Translations under genes and position numbers: made by a program
NCBI RefSeq assembly: GCF_014635825.1
Contig: NZ_BMDO01000006.1
Location: 186,001-250,000 of the forward strand
Direction: 5' to 3'
Source: Mucilaginibacter galii
GTDB lineage: Bacteria; Bacteroidota; Bacteroidia; Sphingobacteriales; Sphingobacteriaceae
Length of the DNA stretch: 64,000 nucleotides
Part shown: positions 54,400 to 62,663 of the stretch, one piece after another
Layout of the letters: every line of letters begins with the position of its first letter
How positions within the stretch are numbered: position 1 is the first letter of the stretch
Notes under the pieces: model-generated
What the model was told of the DNA's origin: nothing
The model's input: the letters and a program-made list of their open reading frames with translations, nothing else
The model's database searches: none

Positions 54400-55080
54400 C
54401 TAATTCTTTTTCTCGAACTGATAGATGGAATCCATCCCCGTGCTGTCGCTTGCGTTTACCTTTAAATCGGTAATAAGCCCGGTATCAAGTGCATATACCC
54501 AACCATGCACGTGCAGTTCCTGGCTACGTGCCCAGGCACCTTGCACGATGGTGGTTTTGCATAGATTGTTAACACCTTCTATCACGTTGAACTCAACCAT
54601 GCGGTCAAATTTTGTTTTTTCGTCGGTTATGGCATCCAACTCGGGCGCATGTTTTTGGTAAACATCTTTAATGGCGCGCAACCAGTTGTCAATTAAGCCA
54701 AACTGTTTGTTACCCATGGCAGCCTGCACCCCACCACAGCCATAGTGGCCAACAACAATTACGTGTTTTACTTTAAGCACGTTTACTGCATAATCGAGTA
54801 CCGATAGCAGGTTAAGATCGGTATGCACAACTACGTTGGCAATGTTACGGTGTACAAATATTTCGCCGGGGTTGGTGCGGGTAATTCTATCGGCAGGTAC
54901 ACGGCTATCGGCACAGCCAATCCATAATACGGGAGGCGTTTGGCCGTTAGCCAGCTTTGTAAAAAACTGAGGATCTTCCTGAAGTGCTTCTTCAACAAAT
55001 TTCTGGTTACCCTCCAACAGGCTTTCGTAGCTAATGTGGCTGGTATCGTGAAGTTCTAAATTACTTGGCTTATTGTCCAT
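54400..55080 (-). CDS. can: Beta-class carbonic anhydrase
   Basis: A 226-residue beta-carbonic anhydrase that interconverts CO2 and bicarbonate. Zinc ligands and active residues are clear: C56, D58 and R60 in IGCADSRVPAD, and H112 and C115 in VVGHYGCGGV. The N-terminal part has SYESLLEGNQKFVEEAL. The length is that of Can/YadF. It is cytosolic. It stands alone with its own terminator. Confidence 0.95.
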   Translation of the reverse strand: MDNKPSNLELHDTSHISYESLLEGNQKFVEEALQEDPQFFTKLANGQTPPVLWIGCADSRVPADRITRTNPGEIFVHRNIANVVVHTDLNLLSVLDYAVNVLKVKHVIVVGHYGCGGVQAAMGNKQFGLIDNWLRAIKDVYQKHAPELDAITDEKTKFDRMVEFNVIEGVNNLCKTTIVQGAWARSQELHVHGWVYALDTGLITDLKVNASDSTGMDSIYQFEKKN

Positions 55081-55144
55081 AAGTGACTGTTTTGGTTACT
55101 AAAAATTAAATATAGAATATTTATTCAGCAGCAAGAACTAAACA

Positions 55145-56599
55145 CTAAAAAGCCTGGATTGTTCCGGCTTTATAATATAGCTCTGCCAGTGTTTTCTGGT
55201 AGCCCGAAATCATGCTTTCGAGCTTTATACGCATATCAATTAACTTGGTTTCCCGGCTGTTGATCAGGAACAGCGTACTTTCGCCCAATTCAAATTTCTG
55301 GTTCTCGCCCTGTAACAGCAAGTTTTGATTTTTAACGCTCTGCAACTGTACGGTTAGCTGCGACTCGTAAGCCTGTAAGTCGTTATAGGAGGTGCGGATG
55401 TTGTTACTGACTTCGCGGCCCGATTGCTGCAGATCGAAATCAATTTCCTGCCGCTTGATCCTCACTTCGCGGAGCTTTCCACGTTCGGCACGTAAAAAGA
55501 GCGGGAACGCAAACTCCAGCCCTATTTTATGATTGTTCCAGTTGAAATCGTAATTATCGGGCACGTTGCTCACCAATGATCTACGGCTGGACAGCAACGA
55601 GCCGCTGATGTTGATCTTAGGTTTGAGCATTTCCTGGCGATATGCCCTTTCAACATCAAGCTGGCTGCCCTTGGTACGCAGTTTTACCAGTTCGGGGTGC
55701 TGTTGTGCGGCCCGGCTCACCAATGTATCCAACGCTAATTTGCCCACATGCTCCACATTACCATTTAACCTTTGCGGAATGGCATCTTCCGGCAGCTCAA
55801 GAGGGTTGCCCTGATCGTTCCATAAATGGTTAGAGAGAATGAGACGCGCATTTTGCAACTCCACCTTATTTTTTTCGAATTGTATCAGGCGTTCCTGTAC
55901 CGTAACATAAGCCTCAACCGAATCGATAGACGCCTTATCACCAATAATGGTTTGCGTACTTACCGCCTTAAAACGGCGCTGTGCAAGCTCAACACCTTCG
56001 CGGGTTAAAACCAGTTGGCGATAGGCATAATACCAGCTCCAGTAATCTTTGGCAATGGCATACCATGTGCTGTTAATTTGCTTCACCATTTCGGCCTCGG
56101 CATACTGCACCATAATTTTCGACTGCCGCAACGTGCTGCGCCTGGCATCAATAATTAAACCCTGACCAAGCGGTATACTCAAGCCCACACCCGTTAAGCC
56201 CGATAGGCTGGTATGGGTTTCGGGGTTGGTATAATAGCCTACATTACGGTCGTAACCAACCTTAAGATCGGCACCAGCCAGCCACAGGGGCACTTTGAGT
56301 TCGCTGGTCCAGTGGTTATAATATTCGGAGCCGCCAAATAGCTTACGCCCAAAGTTAGCTTTCAAGTTAGGATCAAAATACCCTAATGATTGTAGCACAT
56401 TGGCGCGGGCAGCATCGGTTAGCAAAGCGGCCTGCTTTATAATGGGATGATATTTGAACACCATCATCTGCAAATCTTCAAGCGCAAAAACCTTAGCCGT
56501 ATCGGCGATAGGCTTGTTCTGTGCATTTGCTGTATTTAAGCAAACATATAGTAACCAGAACAGGGCACCTATATGATAGCGAAATTTCTGTTTCTTCAT
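55145..56599 (-). CDS. TolC family outer membrane efflux protein
   Basis: A 484-residue protein with signal peptide (ending NTANAQ). It shows the repeated helical/barrel architecture of TolC-like channels: VFALEDLQMMVFKYHP early, long amphipathic helices in the middle (AQRRFKAVSTQTIIGDKAS) and FELGESTLFLINSRETKLIDM near the end, a typical TolC motif. It is the outer channel of the exporter whose adaptor lies 20 bases upstream. It is last in the operon TMD-adaptor-TolC. Confidence 0.92.
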   Translation of the reverse strand: MKKQKFRYHIGALFWLLYVCLNTANAQNKPIADTAKVFALEDLQMMVFKYHPIIKQAALLTDAARANVLQSLGYFDPNLKANFGRKLFGGSEYYNHWTSELKVPLWLAGADLKVGYDRNVGYYTNPETHTSLSGLTGVGLSIPLGQGLIIDARRSTLRQSKIMVQYAEAEMVKQINSTWYAIAKDYWSWYYAYRQLVLTREGVELAQRRFKAVSTQTIIGDKASIDSVEAYVTVQERLIQFEKNKVELQNARLILSNHLWNDQGNPLELPEDAIPQRLNGNVEHVGKLALDTLVSRAAQQHPELVKLRTKGSQLDVERAYRQEMLKPKINISGSLLSSRRSLVSNVPDNYDFNWNNHKIGLEFAFPLFLRAERGKLREVRIKRQEIDFDLQQSGREVSNNIRTSYNDLQAYESQLTVQLQSVKNQNLLLQGENQKFELGESTLFLINSRETKLIDMRIKLESMISGYQKTLAELYYKAGTIQAF

Positions 56600-56619
56600 A
56601 TATAAATTCTGTTCTTGTA

Positions 56620-57996
56620 CTATTTCTTATCTTTTTCCTTGTCTTTATCGGTATCAGGCTCTTTCTCCAAACTTGGCGGAAAACCGTTTAACTGACGCCA
56701 TATTTCGTACCATACGGGCACACTGCGCAGAATAATGCGGCCGTAAACGCCCGACCCCTGGCGCAGCTGCGTAGGCCATGGCTCATCTTTTTTAGGCGTT
56801 GGCGTTTCCTGCTTAACCAGCAAACGGTACTTGCCGCCCGAACTGCTTACCTTATCAATGGCAAACACACGGCCTGCAAACGTACCCACCGCTACCGATG
56901 GCCAGCCCGAAAACTGGATGGAAGGCCAACCCTCAAACTGCAGCCTTACGGTGCTGGTATCTAAAACCAGCGGTACATCCATGGCGCTTATGTAAATTTC
57001 GGCGGCTACCAGTGGTTCTTTGGGTTGCAGGGTGGCTACGGCCTCACCTTCTTTAATGGTTTCGCCTATACCGGCCTTGAGCGTTTTTACCACGAAGCCG
57101 CTTTGCGGAGCTCGCACTACATAAAGACCCCGCCTGAATGATACGTTGGCAATATCGTTGCGCAGTTTGGCAATTTCGCCCTGTACGCTTGCACGCCCGG
57201 AAACGGCCGAACCAAGGTCTGATTGTGCCTTAGCTAAAGTTTCCTGGTATTTAGCCTGAATATTATCAAGCTCGATACGGGCGTTAATTAATCCCTGCAC
57301 CGAGTTATTCAATTTATTTTGCTGCCCTACTACCTTGGCCCGGTCTTCCTGCAACTTAAGCCTGCGGGTTTCAATATCGGTTAGGGAAAATAAGCCGTTA
57401 CGGTAACCGGCTTCGTAACGGGCTAACCGTGCTTTGCTGGTTTCATAAAAGTTTTTGACGGCAACCAGGTCGGCGCTATCAATATCCACGTAGTTTTTTG
57501 CCTGCTGCACCTTATTTTTTGCCGCATTCAGCTGAAAGCGTAAACCATTGGCAAGCGCCTGTATTTGTGCATTGGTGGCTACTATTTTTTGCGCAGCGGC
57601 GGTTTCGCTACCGCGCTTGGCATTAAGCTGCTCGTTCAACCGCGTGGGCAATTCGGGGTCAAAGTAAGACTGGCTGGTTTCTGACAGTACCAGTATGGTA
57701 TCACCCTTTTTCACTTCCTGCCCTTCGCGCACGGCCCAATGCTCAATACGCCCGCCAATTTGATTTTGCACGTTTTGCGGGCGGTCTTGCGGCCTTAAGG
57801 CGGTAACCGTGCCACGGCCCGGTATGGTTTGTCGCCATGGCAGTAACAGTATAATAATAAATACAATGAGTACGCCTAACAGCATGCGGCCCAGTAAGCG
57901 TGCTCCTTTGGCAGGTAATATCTTTTTAGCAGATTCTACAGAGAGCTGCTCCCAATTTTCGAGCTGCTCTAAAAATTTAGGTTCCTTCTTATTCAT
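56620..57996 (-). CDS. HlyD-family membrane fusion (adaptor) protein
   Basis: A 458-residue adaptor. One N-terminal membrane span (LLGVLIVFIIILLLPW) follows a cytosolic start. Then come a biotinyl-lipoyl-like hinge (IPGRGTVTALRPQDR, GQEVKKGDTILVLSE), a long coiled coil and the second hinge half (VVRAPQSGFVVKTLKAGIGETIKEGE). A charged C-terminus (PDTDKDKEKDKK) is unusual. ATG 57996 has AGGAG 7 bases upstream and overlaps the preceding gene by 8 bases; an ATG at 58014 is possible. It links the membrane component to TolC. Confidence 0.92.
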   Translation of the reverse strand: MNKKEPKFLEQLENWEQLSVESAKKILPAKGARLLGRMLLGVLIVFIIILLLPWRQTIPGRGTVTALRPQDRPQNVQNQIGGRIEHWAVREGQEVKKGDTILVLSETSQSYFDPELPTRLNEQLNAKRGSETAAAQKIVATNAQIQALANGLRFQLNAAKNKVQQAKNYVDIDSADLVAVKNFYETSKARLARYEAGYRNGLFSLTDIETRRLKLQEDRAKVVGQQNKLNNSVQGLINARIELDNIQAKYQETLAKAQSDLGSAVSGRASVQGEIAKLRNDIANVSFRRGLYVVRAPQSGFVVKTLKAGIGETIKEGEAVATLQPKEPLVAAEIYISAMDVPLVLDTSTVRLQFEGWPSIQFSGWPSVAVGTFAGRVFAIDKVSSSGGKYRLLVKQETPTPKKDEPWPTQLRQGSGVYGRIILRSVPVWYEIWRQLNGFPPSLEKEPDTDKDKEKDKK

Positions 57997-58993
57997 GTTT
58001 GTGCTCCTGATCATCTAATTCTAAATCGGTTACTACAGCCAGTTTTTCGGCACCGGTGGCCATATCAAATACGGTGTTCATGTTGGTCATCAGTTTTTCG
58101 ATAGCGTAACTGATCTGCACAATAATTACCTCGGCAGCCACAAACTGACCGAAAGACATTTGACGCAACACCACAAAATAAGACCCTAACAATAAGAGGC
58201 CGCCCATAAGCAGGGTGCGTATGGCTACCCCACTGGCAAAAAAGCGTTTAAGTATAGAGAAGTGACCGTTACGTGCATCGAGGTATTTGGCAGTAAGTTC
58301 GTCGGTTTTTTGAATGATCTCTTCCCGCTTTTCGCCACTTTGGCGGTAAGGCTCCAAATCGGCAGCTACTTGCTCTAAGTAAGCTACCACCTCGTATTTG
58401 TATTCAGATTCTTCGATGCTGGTATCAACCCCCGGCTTAAAATACAACCATAAAATAAGGATGATAGAAAGGATAACCAGTATACCAAAGGCGATAAAGA
58501 ACGGGTGATAGAACGATAGTAAGATGGCACTGAAGAATATTTGTACCGCCGCCGCTACAATATCAACCAGTAGTTTGGTTAATCCTTTTTGAATGGTAAG
58601 GATATCAAAAAAGCGGTTAACCAGTTCGGGGGGGTGCTCCCCTTCTAAGGCTTGCCTTTTAATGCGTGGCAGCCTGAAAGCAAATTCTAAAGCAGTTTTG
58701 GCAAATATCTTTTGCTCCACAACTTCTACTAAAGAGAGTTGGCCTATAAGCAGTAACCCGCCTATAACAATGCCCAGTAATATTACCGCAATAAGTACAT
58801 AGGTAGAACTGTATAAGGCACCGTTTGAGAGCAGGTTGAATACGGCAGTGGTACCAAGGGGCAGTGTGAGGCCTATAAGCCCGATAAGCCCTGCATAAAT
58901 AAATATATAATTGATGGTTGAACGCTCGTAATGCAAAATACGAACAAGTCTTTGCCAGGGGGTAAACGTTTCTTTCTGGTGGTGATTTTTCAT
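57989..58993 (-). CDS. ABC exporter transmembrane domain without ATPase domain
   Basis: A 334-residue protein with six hydrophobic spans in ABC-exporter type I (TMD) order: FIYAGLIGLIGLTLPLGTTA, VLIAVILLGIVIGGLLLIGQ, and later FAFRLPRIKRQAL (coupling-helix-like) and SFGQFVAAEVIIVQISYAIE. It resembles the membrane half of HlyB-type exporters. The chain ends (EKLAVVTDLELDDQEHKHE) just where the nucleotide-binding domain would start; no Walker A, signature or Walker B motif is seen, and the next gene overlaps its end. It begins two bases after a possible 34-codon frame. The energy source is not encoded here. Confidence 0.85.
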   Translation of the reverse strand: MKNHHQKETFTPWQRLVRILHYERSTINYIFIYAGLIGLIGLTLPLGTTAVFNLLSNGALYSSTYVLIAVILLGIVIGGLLLIGQLSLVEVVEQKIFAKTALEFAFRLPRIKRQALEGEHPPELVNRFFDILTIQKGLTKLLVDIVAAAVQIFFSAILLSFYHPFFIAFGILVILSIILILWLYFKPGVDTSIEESEYKYEVVAYLEQVAADLEPYRQSGEKREEIIQKTDELTAKYLDARNGHFSILKRFFASGVAIRTLLMGGLLLLGSYFVVLRQMSFGQFVAAEVIIVQISYAIEKLMTNMNTVFDMATGAEKLAVVTDLELDDQEHKHE

Positions 58994-58995
58994 TT

Positions 58996-59100
58996 CTAAT
59001 ATTTCGTGGATCTGCGCTGCGGATATGGTGAAGCCTGGCCTGCGTAAACAGGCGGAGCTTTTTCACCATGACTAACCATATGGCCGGCCTGGTAATTCAT
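58996..59100 (-). CDS. Candidate 34-residue peptide upstream of exporter
   Basis: An ATG-started frame of 34 codons ends TAG two bases before the start of the exporter membrane gene. The peptide is Pro/Tyr/Ser/Gln-rich with a basic end (GHMVSHGEKAPP, AGQASPYPQRR) and no hydrophobic core or Cys. AGGA lies 4 bases before the ATG (weak value in Bacteroidota, which rarely use SD pairing). It could be a leader peptide, an exported substrate or a chance frame. Position is the main support. Confidence 0.3.
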   Translation of the reverse strand: MNYQAGHMVSHGEKAPPVYAGQASPYPQRRSTKY

Positions 59101-59394
59101 ATCATCCTAAATTTTAATGTTGGCCTTCCTGCGGCAAAAGCTGTTTAGGTGGCCAACAATTGTTTAAGCCATGGGGCAGTTATACGATATACGCGGCAAT
59201 CAAATAAATGCTTCGTTTGTAAGCGTAGATGTAGCATCAACTCACAAAAGTTGATTACCATGCGTTTTAGTACAACAGGTAAGAAGAGTTTAAAGGCATC
59301 CGATAGTTCGCGTTAATGCATATAAAGGCATTAAGCTCCCACTTTAATGGCGACAGCAAAAGCTGCCTATCTTTTTAAAGAAAATACGGTGGCT

Positions 59395-59742
59395 TTAAAC
59401 TATACGGCTATCCGGAGGCGGGGTAGGCACCGAAAAGTAGTGAACGGGCTGGTAAAGCTCGTGATTGATGCAACGTATTTTAGCTTTTTGCACAAATACA
59501 GGTACCTGCACGGGGTGGTATGTCCATTGAATATCCTCGTCGAAAAACTTTTTATCCTTACCGGCATCCTTATCAGGATCGTCTTTTTCGTTCTTGGTTT
59601 CCTGCTCCAACTGCATAATTGCAGCGTTAACAGTTTTATTATTCATGGCTAAAAACACAGGCGCTACCGAGATGATCATCTTCGAGATAAAGATCATCAT
59701 GAACAGTATACATACAAATATTTTATTTGCCCTGATTTTCAT
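59395..59742 (-). CDS. Small exported hypothetical protein with PPP-rich end
   Basis: A 115-residue protein. The N-terminal FVCILFMMIFISKMIISVAPVF is a signal or membrane anchor. The middle is charged (EQETKNEKDDPDKDAGKDKKF), and the end reads YFSVPTPPPDS. I recall similar short proteins with a VPTPPP end in Sphingobacteriaceae, of no known role. It lies 294 bases upstream of the possible 34-residue peptide on the same strand; the gap shows nothing clear. It faces away from the GNAT gene. Confidence 0.65.
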   Translation of the reverse strand: MKIRANKIFVCILFMMIFISKMIISVAPVFLAMNNKTVNAAIMQLEQETKNEKDDPDKDAGKDKKFFDEDIQWTYHPVQVPVFVQKAKIRCINHELYQPVHYFSVPTPPPDSRIV

Positions 59743-59833
59743 TTAGCTGCAATGATAAAACTTTTTTAGTAGATAAAATTCGCATTTTGCCATAAATTAC
59801 AAAGGTTTAACAAATTCTAACGCAAAATTAATA

Positions 59834-60250
59834 TTGGATAACCTGCATATAGAACAAATAAGACCCGAGCTAACCTGGCGATTGCGCCAGGAGGTTTTGT
59901 ACCCATCCGAACCACTTTATGCTATGAAAATGGATGAAGACAGCCATGGGCTTCACTTCGGTGCATTTTATAACGAGCGGTTGGTGAGTGTGGTTTCATT
60001 ATTTCAAACCGGTAACAGTTTTCAGTTCAGGAAGTTTGCGGTATTGCCAAATATGCAAGGGAAAGGCGTGGGGAAAGCGTTGCTGCAATACATCATTGGC
60101 TTTGCCAAAGTGCAGGGCGGCCAGCGTATATGGTGCAATGCGCGGTCTACCGCTGTAAAGTTTTACCAGAAAGCCGGCTTTGTAACCACCGGTCAAACTT
60201 TTTCTAAACAGGGCTTCGATTATGAGATTTTCGAATTACTGCTAACGTAA
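59834..60250 (+). CDS. GNAT family N-acetyltransferase
   Basis: A 138-residue GNAT domain. Strand 4 and the acetyl-CoA loop read FRKFAVLPNMQGKGVGKALLQYI (Q/R-x2-G-x-G motif), and the following helix and ARSTAVKFYQKAGF are typical. It starts with TTG at 59834; no ATG exists before residue 31 and homologues start at about this point, so TTG is favoured. The substrate is unknown. Confidence 0.88.
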   Translation: MDNLHIEQIRPELTWRLRQEVLYPSEPLYAMKMDEDSHGLHFGAFYNERLVSVVSLFQTGNSFQFRKFAVLPNMQGKGVGKALLQYIIGFAKVQGGQRIWCNARSTAVKFYQKAGFVTTGQTFSKQGFDYEIFELLLT

Positions 60251-60251
60251 A

Positions 60252-60283
60252 AGAGCCGGTAAGTTCCCACACAAACCGGCTCT
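60252..60283 (+). terminator. Weak hairpin after GNAT gene
   Basis: A 9-bp stem (60252-60260 with 60275-60283) without a T-run. A rho-independent role is uncertain. Confidence 0.45.
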
Positions 60284-60439
60284 GCTAAACTATTAACTAC
60301 TAAAAATTTACTCAGCACAAAACAACATAGTTGATATGAACTTTATATTAACACATTAATAAGTTTAAGCCTTCTGAAATCTTTAGGAGCGTGAAGACAT
60401 TAATTATAAGTTCATAGTGCATTCCCTTAAGGGTAGCAT

Positions 60440-60469
60440 TTGGGAGGGGCATTGCTTTTTATATATTTG
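60440..60469 (+). promoter_or_regulatory. Promoter of M42 peptidase gene
   Basis: TTG (60440-60442), 19-base spacer, TATATTTG (60462-60469): a full match to the Bacteroidota consensus, 32 bases before the ATG. Confidence 0.6.
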
Positions 60470-60501
60470 CTACCAGTACTTTATAAGTTTAGAAATAAAA
60501 A

Positions 60502-61620
60502 ATGACCGAAAATAATAACGAAAATAAGCCACAACACATTTCTGTGGTTAACGAAACATCGCTTTCATTCTTCGAAAAATACATTAACAACCCCTCGCCT
60601 ACCGGTTTTGAGTGGAAAGGCCAGGAACTTTGGCTTGAATATTTAAAGCCATACATCGACACGCACTATGTAGACAACTACGGTACCGCTGTGGGTATTA
60701 TTAACCCGGAGGCCGAGTACAAGGTAGTAATTGAGGCTCATGCCGATGAGATTTCATGGTTCGTAAATTATATTACCAGCGATGGTTTAATTTATGTGAT
60801 CCGCAACGGCGGGTCTGACCACCAGATTGCCCCCTCTAAAAAAGTAAACATTCATACCGATAACGGCATTGTAAAGGCAGTATTTGGCTGGCCGGCCATC
60901 CATACCCGCCAGGGCGGCGAAAAAGAAGAAGCCCCTACCCTGAAAAACATTTTCCTGGATTGCGGCTGTATATCTAAAGAAGAGGTGGAAGCCATGGGCA
61001 TACATGTTGGCTGCGTAATTACTTATGAAGATGAGTTTTCGGTACTGAACAACCGCTACTACATGGGCCGTGCCTTAGATAACCGTGCCGGAGGTTTCAT
61101 GATTGCCGAGGTAGCACGTATGTTAAAGGAGAACAACGTTACCCTGCCTTTTGGCTTATACATTGTGAACGCCGTACAGGAAGAAATTGGCTTGCGCGGT
61201 GCTGAAATGATAGCCCACAAAATAAAACCGCACGTGGCCATCGTGACCGATGTTACCCACGATACGCAAACGCCGATGATTAACAAGATTACACAAGGCG
61301 ACCTGGCTTGTGGGCGCGGACCTGTTATTTCTTATGCGCCTGCCGTGCAAAACAATTTAAATAAGTTGCTGATAGAATCGGCCCAGAAGGCAGCCATACC
61401 TTTTCAGCGCCAGGCCTCATCGCGCTCAACAGGTACCGATACCGATGCCTTTGCTTACTCAAACGATGGCGTGCCTTCGGCCCTGATATCGTTGCCACTG
61501 CGTTATATGCATACTACGGTAGAACTTATCCATAAGGAAGATGTGGATAACGTGATCAGGCTTATTTATGAAACTTTGTTGAATATTGAAGCCGGACAGG
61601 ATTTTCGCTATATCAAATAA
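60502..61620 (+). CDS. M42 family metallopeptidase
   Basis: A 372-residue aminopeptidase of the M42 (TET/glutamyl aminopeptidase) family. The metal ligands lie in VIEAHADEISWFV (His), MGRALDNRAGG (Asp), NAVQEEIGLRGA (Glu pair) and VTDVTHDTQ (Asp). The late His is probably in RYMHTTVELIHKEDV. No signal peptide is present, so it is cytosolic and may form a large self-compartmentalising complex that trims peptides. It has its own clear promoter. Confidence 0.93.
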   Translation: MTENNNENKPQHISVVNETSLSFFEKYINNPSPTGFEWKGQELWLEYLKPYIDTHYVDNYGTAVGIINPEAEYKVVIEAHADEISWFVNYITSDGLIYVIRNGGSDHQIAPSKKVNIHTDNGIVKAVFGWPAIHTRQGGEKEEAPTLKNIFLDCGCISKEEVEAMGIHVGCVITYEDEFSVLNNRYYMGRALDNRAGGFMIAEVARMLKENNVTLPFGLYIVNAVQEEIGLRGAEMIAHKIKPHVAIVTDVTHDTQTPMINKITQGDLACGRGPVISYAPAVQNNLNKLLIESAQKAAIPFQRQASSRSTGTDTDAFAYSNDGVPSALISLPLRYMHTTVELIHKEDVDNVIRLIYETLLNIEAGQDFRYIK

Positions 61621-61696
61621 ATAAACAATAAAATTAACACATTTATAATACGTATTTTAAGCCTTAAAAGGCATATTTAATTATATTTACACCACT

Positions 61697-62593
61697 ATGA
61701 AACCTACATTATTAATATTGGCCGCAGGTATGGCCAGCCGCTATGGCAGCATGAAACAGGTTGATGGCTTTGGCCCAAATGGCGAAACCATTATTGATTA
61801 CTCAATTTACGATGCCATTAAAGCTGGTTTCGGTAAGGTAAGCTTCATCATCCGCGAAGAATTTTTAGATTCTTTTAAAGCTATTTTTGAGCCTAAGCTG
61901 GCCGGCCGTATTGAAACTGATTATGTGTTTCAAAGCTATGACCTTACCCAGTTTGGTATCGACAAAACTATTGAGCGTGCTAAACCATGGGGTACTGCCC
62001 ACGCAGTATTAGCTGCACGTAACCAAATTAATGAGCCTTTTTGCGTAATTAACGCTGATGACTTTTACGGTTACGAAGCATTTGAAAAAATGGCCGAGTT
62101 TTTAACCACCGAAGTAGCCGATGATAATTACTCATTAATGGGTTACCAGGTAGACCGTACGCTTTCTGACTATGGTTCGGTATCGCGCGGTGTATGTAAG
62201 GTAGAAGACGGTAACATGGTTGAAATTAACGAGCGTACCGAAGTTTACTTTAAAGACGGCGATGTATTTTATAAAGATGGTACCGGCGAACACCAGTTAC
62301 CTAACGATACCCGCGTATCTATGAATTTCTGGGGCTTTACGCCGGCAGTATTTAAACAAAGCGAAGATATGTTCAAACGTTTTGTTGATGCTAATGAGAC
62401 CAACCCTAAAGCCGAATTCTTTATTCCTTTAGTGGCCGATGAGCTGATCAAATCGGGTACTGCCAAGTTCAAAGTGATCCCGACCGGTAATAAATGGTTT
62501 GGTGTTACTTATAAAGAAGATAAGCCCATTGTACAAGCCAGCATTTCTGAACTGGTAGAGAATGGTACTTATCCTGCCAACTTGTGGTCATAG
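61697..62593 (+). CDS. Sugar-phosphate nucleotidyltransferase family protein
   Basis: A 298-residue nucleotidyltransferase. The nucleotide-binding loop is ILAAGMASRYGSMKQ, and PFCVINADDFYG is the metal-binding motif (DD). It resembles the NTP_transferase family that makes NDP-sugars, but no left-handed beta-helix acyltransferase domain is present. A specific sugar cannot be assigned. It stands 76 bases after the M42 gene, with a strong terminator behind it. Confidence 0.88.
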   Translation: MKPTLLILAAGMASRYGSMKQVDGFGPNGETIIDYSIYDAIKAGFGKVSFIIREEFLDSFKAIFEPKLAGRIETDYVFQSYDLTQFGIDKTIERAKPWGTAHAVLAARNQINEPFCVINADDFYGYEAFEKMAEFLTTEVADDNYSLMGYQVDRTLSDYGSVSRGVCKVEDGNMVEINERTEVYFKDGDVFYKDGTGEHQLPNDTRVSMNFWGFTPAVFKQSEDMFKRFVDANETNPKAEFFIPLVADELIKSGTAKFKVIPTGNKWFGVTYKEDKPIVQASISELVENGTYPANLWS

Positions 62594-62604
62594 TTGCCTA
62601 ACCG

Positions 62605-62655
62605 CATAAGCATAAAAAAACCGCTTCAAATGGAGCGGTTTTTTTTATGCTTATG
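62605..62655. terminator. Long hairpin terminator
   Basis: Near-perfect 21-bp inverted repeat (62605-62625 with 62634-62655), with A-run and T-run inside the arms, between two convergent genes. Confidence 0.85.
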
Positions 62656-62663
62656 TTTATCGT

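Noticed and set aside
58659-59069. 136-codon minus-strand frame overlapping the exporter membrane gene
   Set aside because: Out-of-frame shadow of the exporter gene; no signal, domain or plausible composition.
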